From Micrasema longulum (lineage: Eukaryota; Arthropoda; Insecta; Trichoptera; Brachycentridae): 64,000 nt of DNA. Below are positions 30,701 through 41,086 of this stretch, one piece after another. A program made the position numbers and the translations under genes. The stretch's first letter is position 1; each line of letters begins with the position of its first letter. The DNA lies in the NCBI GenBank assembly GCA_022494885.1, contig JAGVSM010003928.1, forward strand, positions 224,501 through 288,500, in the 5' to 3' direction. Below the pieces are notes generated by a model. That model was not told the DNA's origin, searched no databases, and saw only the letters and a program-made list of their open reading frames with translations.

Positions 30701-31180
30701 CCACTCGATTTCCTTTCTCCAAATTTTTACCTGACAGTCGCCATCGAGACAAAAAAATTCGTTGAAGATTTTTGTTATATTTCCATGACAAAACTGTATT
30801 CTTCATCCGCCGGGAAACAGATTTTTTTATGTTATACTCCAATTATAAGTTCCAAACAAACTACAATATTAAATCATTATGATGATTATAATAAAGTGAC
30901 CAGAATTTGTAAACAACAAAGTGACGAATGGCGGTATTAAGAACCCAAAATTTTAATTATAAAAACATTTAGTTAATAAAACAAACACTGCAGAGCAAAG
31001 CAGCGAGGCACAGCTGTTTGCGTCTATTCTGCTTGGCCAAACATGGTTCCAATTACTAGAATTAACGTGTGACCCCTAAGCGTTATGGATCAGACTCATT
31101 AGCGCCTAGCAAAAAGCATGAACATCAATATCACATGATGTAAATTCGAAAAGTACGAACTTCAAGAAAACACCGTACAA
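30700..31180. other. No assignable gene
   Basis: A 91-codon plus frame (30665-30940) has no recognised motif and starts within a SINE relic. Treated as chance. Confidence 0.3.
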
Positions 31181-31184
31181 ATTA

Positions 31185-31440
31185 AAAATGTATTTCGGGT
31201 TCAGCAACAAAAAACAGGTCTCGGAGATACAAGTTCTTCAGAACAAAGCTCTGAGAAACATTCCTGATCTGAAATGGGATTCCCATGTCGAGGATATCTA
31301 CCGACAGACAAAAATGTTTCATTTCAATGCACAGCATGACATTACCAGCACATTTTTCCGAACTATTCTTCAACACTGTTCTGCTAACACAAATTTTAAA
31401 TTAAAATTAAATCGTGGTATTCACAACGTTATTATTTACT
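31185..31440 (+). pseudogene. LINE RT C-terminal fragment
   Basis: Open 84-codon frame with SNKKQVSEIQVLQNKALRNI, then KWDSHVEDIYRQTKMFHF. The 'i..lQNkaLR.i....w......i...l' pattern is the thumb/tail segment of Jockey-like RTs. No 3' UTR recognised; truncated on both sides. Confidence 0.55.
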
Positions 31441-31544
31441 AAATGTTATTAAATATTCTCTACTTTTTTCATTAATTCTCAAACAAGAGAATATTTTCAT
31501 ATATTTAAGCGGTGCATGTTTGTCCTTTTTGTTTGTGCTTATTT

Positions 31545-31745
31545 TATTTTATATTTTTGTGCAACAACTATGGTGAAGGTGTATAGTGGGTTTTGCATGT
31601 TGATTTGCATGTCGGTTTAATTGGTGCCCTGATGAAGAAACGGGTACGTCTCGAAGCCGGTAGACCTAGAAAAGTCGGTAAGTGGTTATTTACAAATATT
31701 TAATAACGTTTTGTAAAATGTTTGACCACAAAGTTTATGCTTTAA
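31545..31745 (+). mobile_element. PLE terminus (PLE-P1 copy 2)
   Basis: GGTGAAGGTGTATAGTGGGT, GGTTTAATTGGTGCC, the hammerhead-like core, AAGTGGTTATTTACAAATAT and AAAATGTTTGACCACAAAG match copy 1 (482-630) and the complement of 55640-55830. Confidence 0.65.
31624..31667 (+). ncRNA. Hammerhead-ribozyme-like motif in PLE-P1 copy 2
   Basis: The core CTGATGA (31629-31635) is canonical. Stem II is AAACG-GGTA-CGTCT with one mismatch. GAAG stands for GAAA (31653), making the first stem III pair G-U. Then comes CCGG and TA at the expected cut. Stem I GTGCC/GACCT pairs only in part. Probably weakened but closer to consensus than copy 1 at the 3' core. Confidence 0.55.
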
Positions 31746-32305
31746 GTATTAATAATAATTATAATGTATTTTTCAAAAGCATAGATATGTTTAACGGCAG
31801 TTAACCCAATTTTATAATAAAAATTAAAAAAGTACCATTTGAAAAAAATTATGTTTCTTTAAAAAAAAATATTTTTACATTATTAATTTAAGATGTTTCT
31901 TTAAATAAAACAACTTTGTTTTTAACCACTATTTTTTTATTTATTTTTTTATTATTTATTTTTAAATTATTTCAAATATTTATTCCATTCGTACTAAAAT
32001 AATCTTATTTATTTAAAGATATTAAATTTATTAAGATTAGGAGGACGCCCACCATTTTTAGGATTTCTGTCAAAATGAATGATTATTTATTTTTTTATCA
32101 ACCAATATAAACTTTATATAAGATGTCTCTACTCACTCACATCAAACACATACTCACCCTGACCATAAACCCACCCTCACACCCATATACACTCACACAC
32201 ATATTCACATACCTACCAAAACCACACTCCACTCACTTACCCACGCATCTCCGCACACAAAAAACTCGCACACACGCACTTCTACATGTATTAATATCTT
32301 ACTGG
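31740..32305 (+). repeat. Jockey-like LINE 3' end, first half (insert-interrupted)
   Basis: Matches 60545-60870: AATGTATTTTTCAAAAGCATA then the CA-rich UTR (CTCACATCAAACACATACTC, ACCCTCACACCCATATACAC). A foreign block of about 200 bp (31905-32110) interrupts it, starting with a PLE-type AAATAAAACAACTTTGTTTT stretch. The last coding bases of the RT lie at its left edge. Confidence 0.6.
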
Positions 32306-32514
32306 TTAAAATTTATTTCAACAGAGAGGGGAAAACATTATTGAGAAGGGAATATAGACGCCTAGGCATTTACAGGGCTTATTACCTGTCATTGGCTGGT
32401 TTAATAATAATGTTTTCCCCTCTATGTTCAAACTAATTTAAATATGAATAACTCCCTAGGGAGGAATTCCAGCTAGTCTGCAAGCATTTGGACATACTGA
32501 AACATTGTTGAATA
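32305..32514. mobile_element. FB foldback copy inside a LINE 3' UTR, with target duplication
   Basis: The arm AATTTATTTCAACAGAGAGG goes to GGCTGGTTTAATAATAA and turns back (TGTTTTCCCCTCTATGTTCA) to the outer end GGACATACTGAAACATTGTT. Comparison with the uninterrupted UTR at 60850 shows AATATCTTACTG before and AATATCTAACTG after the insert, a target duplication of about 12 bp with one mismatch. Confidence 0.75.
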
Positions 32515-32652
32515 TCTAACTGAACTGGATTTTTATAATTTTATTTATGTGGAAAACTGATTTGGCTTTACTTTACGCTTTTTTATAACGTTGTGTATAT
32601 TTTTTTGTATGGCTGTTGTTTTTCTGAATAAAGAAAAAAAAAAAAAAAAAAT
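32515..32652 (+). repeat. Jockey-like LINE 3' end, second half
   Basis: AATATCTAACTGAACTGG, TTATTTATGTGGAAAACTGA and GGCTGTTGTTTTTCTGAATA then poly-A are identical in order to 60850-60975. This is the true 3' terminus of the LINE. Confidence 0.7.
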
Positions 32653-33079
32653 TAGAACCACAATACCCAAAACTCGAAAAATCTACACGCGTCTAAATTT
32701 CGCTTAACAAAGTTTAGCATAAAGTATCTGAAAAATGTCAGACGCTCCTAATTCAATTAACTGCCTGATGAACTTGAAAACAAAAATTTAATTGTAAATC
32801 TCAAAGAGTAGCCATAACATACAATTACTTTGCTATTTTTGATAGCGATCGTTTTAAACTCATGTGTGGCGATGATATTACACGAGTCTACATCGTATTT
32901 ACGACTACTACTACTATTTTTTGTAATCATTTCATTCATGGACTTTTTCACACCTAAATGAGCAAATGGTTTTTCAACTTATACTTCCCAGAGATGGGTC
33001 CGATTAGACCCATTGTAAATGCTGTATTTTCCTATTTCCTGTTTCCTATTTTTTACGCTTTATTTTCCTTAACCATCTT

Positions 33080-33350
33080 AAATTGTACACAAAACTTTAC
33101 AACACGTCTTTTCATGATTCAGAGCATATTGTGATAAATATGATATTACGCAAAAATGCCAAAAAAGCGACATTCAAAACTGAATCTTATTTGACCGAAC
33201 ACCGCCACGCACATATTTTTTTGAGCCAGCAAAGAAATGTAAATACTTTTTCTGTAAAAAAATCTTTCCCTTTTGTGCGTAAAATTTATTTAAATAACAT
33301 TAGAGATAGCAATATTACAAAAGCTCTATTAAATTTTATAAGATGAAGCA
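33080..33350 (+). pseudogene. Possible LINE RT C-terminal fragment
   Basis: An 87-codon open frame ends NTFSVKKSFPFVRKIYLNNI then RDSNITKALLNFIR. The 'f.vk.sf.yr..kiyN.l......ka.l' feel resembles RT tails, but the earlier part is not diagnostic. Confidence 0.35.
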
Positions 33351-33529
33351 CAAGAGTATATCAAAAGAACGACAGAGATACTATTTGTTAGGTGGAGCTT
33401 GAGTGGAAGAAACAACAAATCCAAGAGACCACGATATGTTTTATTAATTAAATTAAATAAACTAAAAATGCTAAGCCACGACCATTAAAGTAATTATGAT
33501 GATATTAATTTAAAATGCTTAAAACTTAG

Positions 33530-34060
33530 AAAAACCATAAAAATCATTCCTTCTCCGCACATAATGAAGCATAGGGCACTGCATTGGTACACCAATAACA
33601 GCGCATCTTAATCATTTTTTTGCTACATGAAGGTAAGATTATCAGTCTTACGTTATATGTACCAGTCTAGGAACTATTTTTTTATTTACATAAGGTTATT
33701 CTACATTTTTTGAGTCAAAAAGTCACAACTCCATGCGACTTAAAGTCCTGTGTTGAGATGGGAAGAGCAACTTTATGACACAGACACATGAGTATATCAC
33801 CACAAATAAAGGATTAAAAACATATAAAATATTATAAAAAATATTTTTAAAAACATATACATGGCACATCAATATGGTAAACAGTAAACTCAAGCATTTG
33901 GAAAATTATCAAGGAGTTTCCCACTCAAATCCCTCTAAAATATTATTGTAAGAAAACACCTAAATATTTCATATCGACCATGTCGAAATTGAAATCGAGA
34001 CATCTTCGTGGTAGGCAAACGCACTGACCATTACACCATTAGACCGACAATACAAAAAAC
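33530..34060 (-). mobile_element. SINE-C copy split by LINE-M fragment
   Basis: The tail lies at 33530-33680 (complement CCTAGACTGGTACATATAAC, CAATGCAGTGCCCTATGC) and the tRNA-like head at 33985-34055 (complement GGTCAGTGCGTTTGCCTACC). Between them sits the LINE-M 3' end (about 33710-33968). Order and orientation fit a single SINE broken by a later insertion. Confidence 0.5.
33710..33968 (-). repeat. LINE-M 3' end
   Basis: The complement matches 46070-46300 (AAACTCCTTGATAATTTTCC, TTTGTGGTGATATACTCATG, CATCTCAACACAGGACTTTA). Mostly UTR; a few codons (LLDDFPN-type region) at its right edge. Confidence 0.6.
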
Positions 34061-34205
34061 ACGACGATATAAATTCAAAAAGTGTGAACTTTAATAAAGC
34101 ACTCTATGTAGTCCAAAATTACGAACTTTAAAAATCACAACATAAATTTAAAAACCATAAACTTTATAATAAGACGATAAATTCAAAATGAATGAACCAT
34201 AGGAT

Positions 34206-35114
34206 TTAGAATGGTCAATAGTCATAGTCATACGCGCATCAAACAGAAGGCGATTAAACTACTCTTTAAGGAATAGTTTTACGTTTTTACCCATTAGTTT
34301 CTTTGTAGACGTCGCTCAGTACGCAACTCCCGATTTGAAATGCTGAATTGAAATGAAGTGTAGAAATATTAATGGGATCCTTAAGAAACATGATGGGATC
34401 ATATCTAGTGTGAGGGTAGCAAATACATTACTCAGATTGTCAAAGAAAACAAAATAGATATTTTGTTAATATTTCCAGGGTAGTAAATTTTTTTACGCTA
34501 CTTTGCTCATCTGAGGAGAGAACTAATTGCAATTGGACCTTTTGGATTAAACAACACTATGGTGGACGTTTGACCGATATTATCTTTCGCGGCCTCCGTG
34601 GTAAAGTGGTCAAGACACTTGACTCACTCACGGATGGTTCCGGGTTCGATTCCCGGTGAGAACACTAAGATTCAGTGTGATTTTTCTCAAGCCTGGGTGT
34701 TTCGTGATGAAATTCACCACTGTAATTGGGCCCCCTGGGCTGCTGTGGTGCAAAAAAAAAGTATATATTATTTAACACGACACAAAAATATCCGCTATGT
34801 GAAAAATAAAATTTATTTATTTTTTTACGTTCAAAGTTCATTAATTAAATTACTCTTATTAAATGACCCTTTACTTATCTTTTCTGTTGTGTCAATCAAT
34901 GTTTCCACATGTACAAAAAAAATTAGAGAAATTAACAACGTGCTTTTTTTTTTAATTTGTGTAATGATTATATGTTTCACGATCTGGCAACATTACGCGG
35001 TGACTAAACGCATGCGCGTGGCGAGACTGGGGTAAATTAGAGGCATTTTGGACAGAGTCCGATCTATTCAAATATGATTCTACGCTTCTTGAGGACTATT
35101 TTTAATTCTATGGA
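34206..35114 (+). mobile_element. MITE-E copy with SINE-A insert
   Basis: Collinear with 28407-29092 (ACGCGCATCAAACAGAAGG, GACGTCGCTCAGTACGCAAC, GGCAACATTACGCGGTGAC; right end TTCTACGCTTCTTGAGGACT, ATTTTTAATTCTA). The left TIR is degraded. A SINE-A at 34588-34760 interrupts it. The 145-codon frame at 34598 is SINE plus MITE read-through. Confidence 0.7.
34588..34760 (+). mobile_element. SINE-A copy 5
   Basis: Complete: CGCGGCCTCCGTGGTAAAGT head (box A slightly changed), GGTTCGATTCCC, body, and TGCTGTGGTGCA-poly-A tail. Confidence 0.85.
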
Positions 35115-35750
35115 ATGAACTTTCAAAGAACACGATTGATAATTTCATGAACTTTGAAATTTAAAAAAAAACACCATACATGATGAGGCAATTTTAAAAT
35201 TTTCTACGTATTATAAAAGTTTATAAAGAAAACACTAGAGATATAATATTACTTAAGTAACAATTCGAAAATATTAGCGATGGGCGTGTTATTGTTGGAA
35301 ATTAATTTCTCTCTCTTGTTAGTTCGAAGACACCATCTACATTTAAATTCTGAAACTAATTTCTAGTATCTAATTTTCAAGCAGCGGCTTATAAACTTCT
35401 TTAGCAACACAACCACCGTTAAGGGAAGGTTAAAAAATGTTTTAAGAAATTAAATAAATAAATGTTAATTTTATAAGAAGGCCAAGGTAAATTCACGTTT
35501 TATAGATAAATTGGCATACCTTTTCTCTATCTGAGGATAATCTAGAACCTTCAAACCAAAATTTAAGCAGACCCTTGACCTCAAATTCGATTACCTTATT
35601 TGATTAAACTTTCAAGGATCCATTTAGTCGTTAGATACTAACGTAAAATCTATATACCAGTCAATTGAATGAAAATTTTAATCACCCTTTCATTGTATAC
35701 ATTTAAATACATTATTTTTGGTTTACCTTGGTTTTCTTAGTTATATTAAC
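35115..35750. other. No assignable gene
   Basis: AT-rich; no frame or repeat recognised. Confidence 0.35.
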
Positions 35751-35764
35751 AATAATAGTTATAA

Positions 35765-35882
35765 AATCAACAATATTTTGAGTTTGTTCAAAATTTTGTA
35801 GACGTAAACTGGATTCAATCTCCTATGTAGTTATTGGCCTCGTGGTGCAATAGTCAGCGCGTGTTCCTGATTCCCGACATGT
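35765..35882 (+). repeat. FB outer end joined to tRNA-like SINE head
   Basis: CAACAATATTTTGAGTTTGT and GGATTCAATCTCC form the FB end. From 35842 GCCTCGTGGTGCAATAGTCA and GATTCCCGACATG look like a shortened SINE-C-type head. Confidence 0.5.
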
Positions 35883-36242
35883 TTTTTTTTTTTTTTTACA
35901 ATAAACAAAAGTGATAAAATAGAGTATTCAAAAAATAAAGCATAATTACATATCAATGAAATACATATTAATAGTAAAAATAGTAAACAAAAAATCCCAC
36001 AAAGGCATGGCCTGTTCGTGGGTATACAAGAAAATGTTAATGAATTTTTGTTTTGAATGAAGTTTTATTAGTATAGGACTACTTATTCTCTAAAGATAGA
36101 AAATCTTCATCTTAGAACAGACTGTGCCATGTTAGATGGAGACTATCATAAACAGAGAACACTCCGTTTTCATTCTTCATTAATTGGTTTATATAGATTC
36201 CTTGTTATTAAGTATAGTTATTATTTTTTTGCAATTAATTTA
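35883..36242 (-). repeat. LINE-J 3' end (UTR)
   Basis: Begins with a poly-T tract (the A tail of the minus element). It shares AAAAATCCCACAAAGGCATG and CCTGTTCGTGGGTATACAAG with 2765-2805, and the 36065-36235 block with 9990-10200. It therefore links both partial copies into one family. Confidence 0.65.
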
Positions 36243-36279
36243 TAAATAAATATATATATAAATTAAATAAATAAAATAT

Positions 36280-36440
36280 AAGTCTTGATATTTACAGGGC
36301 TGTGGAGGGCAACACCAAAGCCGTGAGGTTGACAGCTCCGAACGCGTTGCCCGCTGCAACATCAGCTCGGACAAGATATAAAACGCCGTGCATCGGGAGA
36401 ACTCATTAAATTTCATTTTGGTATTTTGTGTCACCCGGCT
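36280..36440. other. Short GC-richer patch, unassigned
   Basis: GGGCAACACCAAAGCCGTGA and CGAACGCGTTGCCCGCTGCA stand out from the AT-rich flanks. No frame, tRNA-like box or repeat match found. Confidence 0.3.
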
Positions 36441-36568
36441 ACCAGCTCTCCGCCAGTGTTCGCTATTGTAAATTCCTTCTGTACAAAATAGTAATAGGAT
36501 GTAACTCGTGCAGGACTTAACTTCAATTGTAATCCATCTTTCTCATTTAATCTCAAATCAATCATTGG

Positions 36569-36680
36569 GTTGTTAAGATGGCTACTTTACACTCTGTGTC
36601 ACATTCACTATTCTGCCTATGTTCGAACATATTTATCCGTTCTTCAAGTCATAAGCCCTGTAAACGCTTATACTTCTATT
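36569..36680 (+). repeat. FB fragment
   Basis: ATGGCTACTTTACACTCTGT, CTATTCTGCCTATGTTCGAA then an abrupt switch to the complement (AAGTCATAAGCCCTGTAAAC). A foldback copy with most of the arms deleted. Confidence 0.6.
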
Positions 36681-36684
36681 ATGA

Positions 36685-37062
36685 ATTTATTTATTTAACT
36701 TTTGGTACATAATGTTATTTGTACATTGGCGAGCTTATTTCCAAATGGCAATTTCTTACAACCAACCAAAAAATAAAAGTTTTATTTTTATAATTCAAGT
36801 TACAGAACATATTCAGCAGAAAAAAAGGTTAAAAAGCTAAAGATATATAAAAATAGAAATAAACGTATTTGTTTATAAATAACTTTAAATCAAAACTATT
36901 ACTCAATGGGAAAAAGGAAAAAAGAGGAATGAAGAAAAAGGAAAAGAGGAGAGATTAAGGAAGAGAAAGGAAATGTTTCTTCAGACGTGATTTAAACAGA
37001 GATAATGTAATAACATCTTTGATGGTGGATTGGAGATGATTCCACAGTCGAACCGCATTTAT
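36685..37062 (-). pseudogene. Jockey-like LINE 3' end, same family as 58.95-59.7 kb
   Basis: The plus text AGGAAATGTTTCTTCAGACG, TGATTTAAACAGAGATAATG and GATGGTGGATTGGAGATGAT is nearly identical to 59235-59320. There the minus frame encodes LWNHLPSTIKDVTTLSLFKS then the stop. The UTR (ATTGGCGAGCTTATTTCC, GGCAATTTCTTACAACCAAC) also matches 58990-59030. 5'-truncated inside the C-terminus. Confidence 0.7.
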
Positions 37063-37104
37063 TTCTTTCTATAAATGTTTTTCATCTCTGTTGTAATCTT
37101 TGTA

Positions 37105-37500
37105 TATATATATAAAAAAATGAATCGCCGTGTTGTCTTGCAAAAACTCGAAAACGGCTTGACAGATTTACGTGCGGTTTTTTGCAAAATTTTCTTATTC
37201 ACGTACTCCAGGTTTACAAATAATAACATCCTTAATATATTGAGTAGAAAAAAATTAAGAAGCATAAATGTCTTTTCATCGATTTTTCAGGGTTGGATTG
37301 GACTGAAATGCATATTCCAAAAAATTTGGAGAATGTTGTTTTTTTGTCAATTAAAAAAGTTTGTATTTTAACATTTACAAACATTAATTATTTTTAAAAA
37401 ATACTGAATTGTTCAATTTTCTAACCATTTCTTAATATTTTTTAAGGATTTTTAGTAATATTTAAAAAAAAAACCTACATTTGAGATATTTTTGAAAAAC
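37105..37500 (+). repeat. Dispersed element with 'AACTCGAAAACGGCTTGACA' motif
   Basis: A TATATATATA lead, AAAATGAATCGCCGTGTTG and AACTCGAAAACGGCTTGACA resemble a repeat segment common in insect genomes ('ctcgagaacggctggaccgattt'). The 98-codon frame across it is incidental. Confidence 0.4.
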
Positions 37501-37639
37501 GGATCAATTTGCCGGTAAGTAGCGTAGAGTTTTACATTTGCAAAAAGAATTCTTTATTTAAAAAATTATTATGTCATGTTTTGGCATTAAATCACAAACA
37601 AGTACCAAAGTACCTACCTATGTAGTTAAATCCAATATT

Positions 37640-38505
37640 TGAATATTAAAAATGTTTCGTTTTGGAATTCAATCATAAAGTAAAATTCTATATCTGTCCT
37701 CAACAACATGGCTTTTTCTCCAGACGCTCAACCGTTACAAACCTTACTTTATTTACAAATGATATTTTAAACACAATGGAAAGTGGTTTCCAAACTGATG
37801 CTATATATACTGACTACAGTAAAGCCTTTGACAAAGTTGATCATTCAGTCTTAACACGCAAACTTTTGGCGATAGGTATACATGGTGATCTTCTGCGCTG
37901 GCTGATATCGTATATTAGTAATCGATGTCAATCGGTAGTAATTGGTGGGTATAAATCTGACTGGGCAGAAATCTTCTCTGGTGTTCCCCAGGGAAGTCTA
38001 CTCGGTCCTCTATTATTTCTTATATATATATAAATGACATTGATGTTTGCTTTCATTATTCAAAATTTCTTCTTTATGCCGATGATATGAAAATATACGC
38101 AAAAGTTAAATCTCGAGAAGATTGCCTCATGATTCAAGACGATCTTAATCGTCTAACTGACTATTGTATTGAAAATAAACTGTTTTTGAATTTAAATAAA
38201 TGTGTCTGTATTATATTCACAAGGAAAAGAAAAATTCTTAATTTTGATTACAAACTAAACAATAATATACTAATGAGAAAGCACGAAATTCAAGATCTTG
38301 GGATTGTTTTAGACTCAAAACTACTTTTTGAATCGCATATCAATAAAATTACCTCCAAAGTATTGAGCATGTTAGGTTTCATAATTCTAATGAGTAAACA
38401 CTTTGATAATCCAAAGGCCCTTATTTCATTATATTATACATTTGTCAGAAGACATTTGAAATACGCCCCTCAGATATGGAATCCCCAGTATGCCATATAT
38501 ATAAA
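37640..38505 (+). pseudogene. Jockey/CR1-like LINE reverse transcriptase (5'-truncated, one frameshift)
   Basis: The most RT-complete copy in the window. The first frame (37662-38033) has QHGFFSRRSTVTNL, then IYTDYSKAFDKVDHSVL (catalytic Asp of block A) and FSGVPQGSLLGPLLFLIY (block B). The second frame (from 38033) has LLYADDMKIY (YADD, 38075-38086), then NKLFLNLNKC and HEIQDLGIVLDSKLLFESHI. It ends in HLKYAPQIWNPQYAIYI near 38500. The only break is a 2-base frame change inside a (TA)n run at 38020-38031, consistent with gain of one TA. The fingers N-terminus, endonuclease and ORF1 are absent. The 3' end is cut by an opposing LINE. Confidence 0.8.
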
Positions 38506-39330
38506 TAGACAGCTTACCCACCACATACCGCACGCCGCATCTGAGGACATAAGTCTCCTTGGCGGTGCCCACATACACGTAAAATTTGCTCGTTGTCAAA
38601 CGAGAAAAGCTGCCCGAAGGAGCTCTCTGAAATCTGGTAGCCTTAGCATCTTTTTGCTGAAAGAAAGTAATCCAGAAGTACATAATATGTACTTCATTGG
38701 ATTGAAAAGAGAAAGAAGTGAATTCTTCACTAACTGGGATTAAATTGATTGGACATGATCAATTCGCCGAAATGATTACAAAACTTTTTAAAAGCCTTGA
38801 AATTCTTTTTAGAAGCCACTAGATCTGTATATCCGACAGGGCCTATGACAGGGCCACGGATAGTAGCGAGAAGCTCCATCCGGTAATCATAGAGAAGGGG
38901 AAAGGAACAAGACCACAGGATGTGTTCAGAAGATTGGTTAGGATATCCGCAGCAGCACGAAAGGGAGTCAACAATATTAAAAACAAATATTTTTTGATTA
39001 AATTTACCATGACCTGATAAAAACTGCGTAGTCCAGTGATCGGGGATAACCCAAGAAGATTCTAAGCGCTGATGGATTGAAGGAAAAAAAAGAAAGGCAA
39101 CCCTCCCTGAAGAGGAAGATTCCCATCACGATTGCCAAGCATTAAGAAGAGCATTTAAAGTCATTTTTTAAATATTTGATTGCGACATTCGTTCGGTTGG
39201 GAGTAGACGGACGCCACCAATAACAGAGGAACGCCTTCTTTTTAGGTGGAAATTTGCAGATCGTCGCTGAACTTCCAGATCTAAAGGAAACAAGCCCGTT
39301 AGAACCGGGAGTGTATCCGTTGAGCATGTC
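38505..39330 (-). pseudogene. R1/I-like LINE C-terminal domain with 3' UTR
   Basis: On the complement 131 codons are open from about 39125 to the stop at 38730-38732. They include WESSSSGRVAFLFFPSIHQR, IPDHWTTQFLSGHGKFNQKI and CCCGYPNQSSEHILWSC. 'T.fLsGHG.F...l' and the C-C-H-C cluster are the C-terminal zinc-binding region of R1/I-type LINEs that follows RT. A stop (39126-39128) and frameshifts precede it, with more coding-like sequence up to about 39330. 38505-38729 would be its 3' UTR and meets the plus-strand RT copy tail to tail. Confidence 0.65.
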
Positions 39331-39364
39331 CTATATGCTCTAGAAATATGTATAAGTAGAATAT

Positions 39365-40080
39365 ATATAAGTAGAATAGAAAATATTCAAAACAAACTTA
39401 TAAAGTACCGGTATTTCTTATGTATTTTCTCTCACTGCCTTCACCTTCCATGGAATCATTTCTTTACAACACCGCAGAGTGTGTGCAGACCAACTACTGC
39501 TTTACAAAATTATGACAGGAATGAATGGTTGACTGTACAGAGCTGCTTGGTTTAATAACAATACATGTGCCAGCCAGGATTTGTAGACGGTACCACCTGT
39601 TTCATGTACCAATAAGTAAAACATCGTATGTTAAAAATGATTTTTTTCGTAGGACTTTTTCAACGTACAATACAAAATTTAAAAATATATATTACACAAA
39701 CATCACTCTGTCAGATTTAAAATTTACACTAAAAATGTATTATGTAACTTCGTAGACATTATAATAATAAATATGTACATCTCTCCTCCCCTCCTTATCA
39801 TCTCTTCAAGCATTTTTGTCCTCATCCCGCCCAATTTACAGTAACTTAATGTTCTTAAAATAAATATTTAAAAAATCTTATATTATTGAGTACATGAAAA
39901 TAACATTTTTATATGTATATATTGTATGTATTTATTTGATATGTAATATATTTTCTTTACTAACTTTGTATACTATGTGGAAATCTGTTATTAGTTCTGA
40001 GTAAAAACACTATATCTGTTTGTTTACTAAAAATATGTTTGTAGAACTGTTGATTTCCCAAATAAAATAAAATAAAATTA
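39365..40080 (+). pseudogene. Jockey-like LINE 3' end (RT tail and UTR)
   Basis: The decayed frame gives VCADQLLLYKIMTGMNG, then (39525-39755) ARICRRYHLFHVPISKTSYV and KNDFFRRTFSTYN, ending at a stop at 39753. The pattern 'rr...D.lllykil.g..n...l...i....p.R..r....f.vp...tsy....f.r.....n' is the usual RT C-terminus. A C/T-rich UTR ends in AAATAAAATAAAATAAAAT. 5'-truncated. Confidence 0.6.
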
Positions 40081-40149
40081 ACAAGTACTTACGTTCCTAC
40101 ATATTAATAAAAGTATTTTTCCTTTTATCTGGAAAGTTTTTGCACGTTT

Positions 40150-40480
40150 TCACGATACAGTCATTTTTCTTTTATTATTATTTATTTATTGATGGACTTA
40201 TATAGTCCAAATACAGGTACAAATGAAATAAAATACAACAAAATAAAATTAAAGCTAGGACAAAAAAATATCTTAAGACAAGATCTGGTCTATCTTAGTT
40301 CTTTCTTTTCTTTTGGTTTCGAATTAAATGACAAGGTCCCGTCAAAACGCGGCTGACGATTAAAGAATTTCTAAATTCGCGATCGGCATGGGTTGAGTGC
40401 CATAATTTTAGAGGGCCCAGGGTAAAACGCTGTCCGACTTTTCTTCATCAACACGCATTCAAGTATTTTCTTTATAGATT
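40150..40480 (-). pseudogene. LINE C-terminal remnant with 3' UTR
   Basis: On the complement an open stretch 40426-40295 reads FTLGPLKLWHSTHADREFRN then SLIVSRVLTGPCHLIRNQKK and stop. A UTR follows with a TGGACTATATAAGTCCATCA hairpin and an AATAAATAAATAATAATAA tail. It looks like the last about 44 codons of a LINE ORF2; the clade is uncertain. Confidence 0.5.
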
Positions 40481-40659
40481 GTGGCACTAGAGTAGTGATT
40501 TTTGCACGATTTTGATTTGAGAACGATGAGGCTTCTTAGCCAATCACACGTGGAGATAAAATAAAAAAACAAACCCTTATTACGAATATATAAATAGCTT
40601 TAAAAAGTCAAAAATAAATAACGTGTGTTATGAATTGCGAAAAAAATGTTTGTTTAACC

Positions 40660-40790
40660 AGCTAATAGTAGGCAAGCTGACGTTCGGGCAGGACAAAGTC
40701 TGTCGGGTTCACCATATATTAATGTAAATAACTCTCTTTAGAGGGTAGAATCCAGTTATAATTTAGCCCTGTAATAGCAAAATAAATTAA
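40660..40790 (-). repeat. 'CTGAACCCGACA' repeat end plus FB tip
   Basis: The complement CTGAACCCGACAGACTTTGT and GCCCGAACGTCAGCTTGCC is related to 25990-26115. At 40722 the text TAATGTAAATAACTCTCTTT then AGAGGGTAGAATCCAG is an FB outer-end scrap. Confidence 0.45.
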
Positions 40791-40799
40791 AAATCATCA

Positions 40800-41080
40800 A
40801 AACGCCGGTCATCTTACGTACGTGTGCGTGGATCCCCCATCACTGTCAATAACCAAATGAATCTCTTTTCTCACTAACACCGGCCACAGAGCAGCGTTTC
40901 TTTCCTTGTTACGACTTGTATCTTAGTACTCTCTTATACAAATTTATCTCTCTATTTTTGGAGATTTATTTTTCGGGTAGGAATGTTAAATATTTTTCGT
41001 ATCCAGCATAATAATTCAAATTTCACTTTCCAAATTCGGTGTGAAAATGTCCATTTGAAGATTACAAAAAATGAAACTTC
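40800..41080. other. No assignable gene
   Basis: Nothing recognised. Confidence 0.35.
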
Positions 41081-41086
41081 ATTTTA

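Noticed and set aside
34598..35035. 145-codon open frame, second longest in the window
   Set aside because: It begins in the SINE-A head and reads through the SINE tail into MITE-E; no protein motif.
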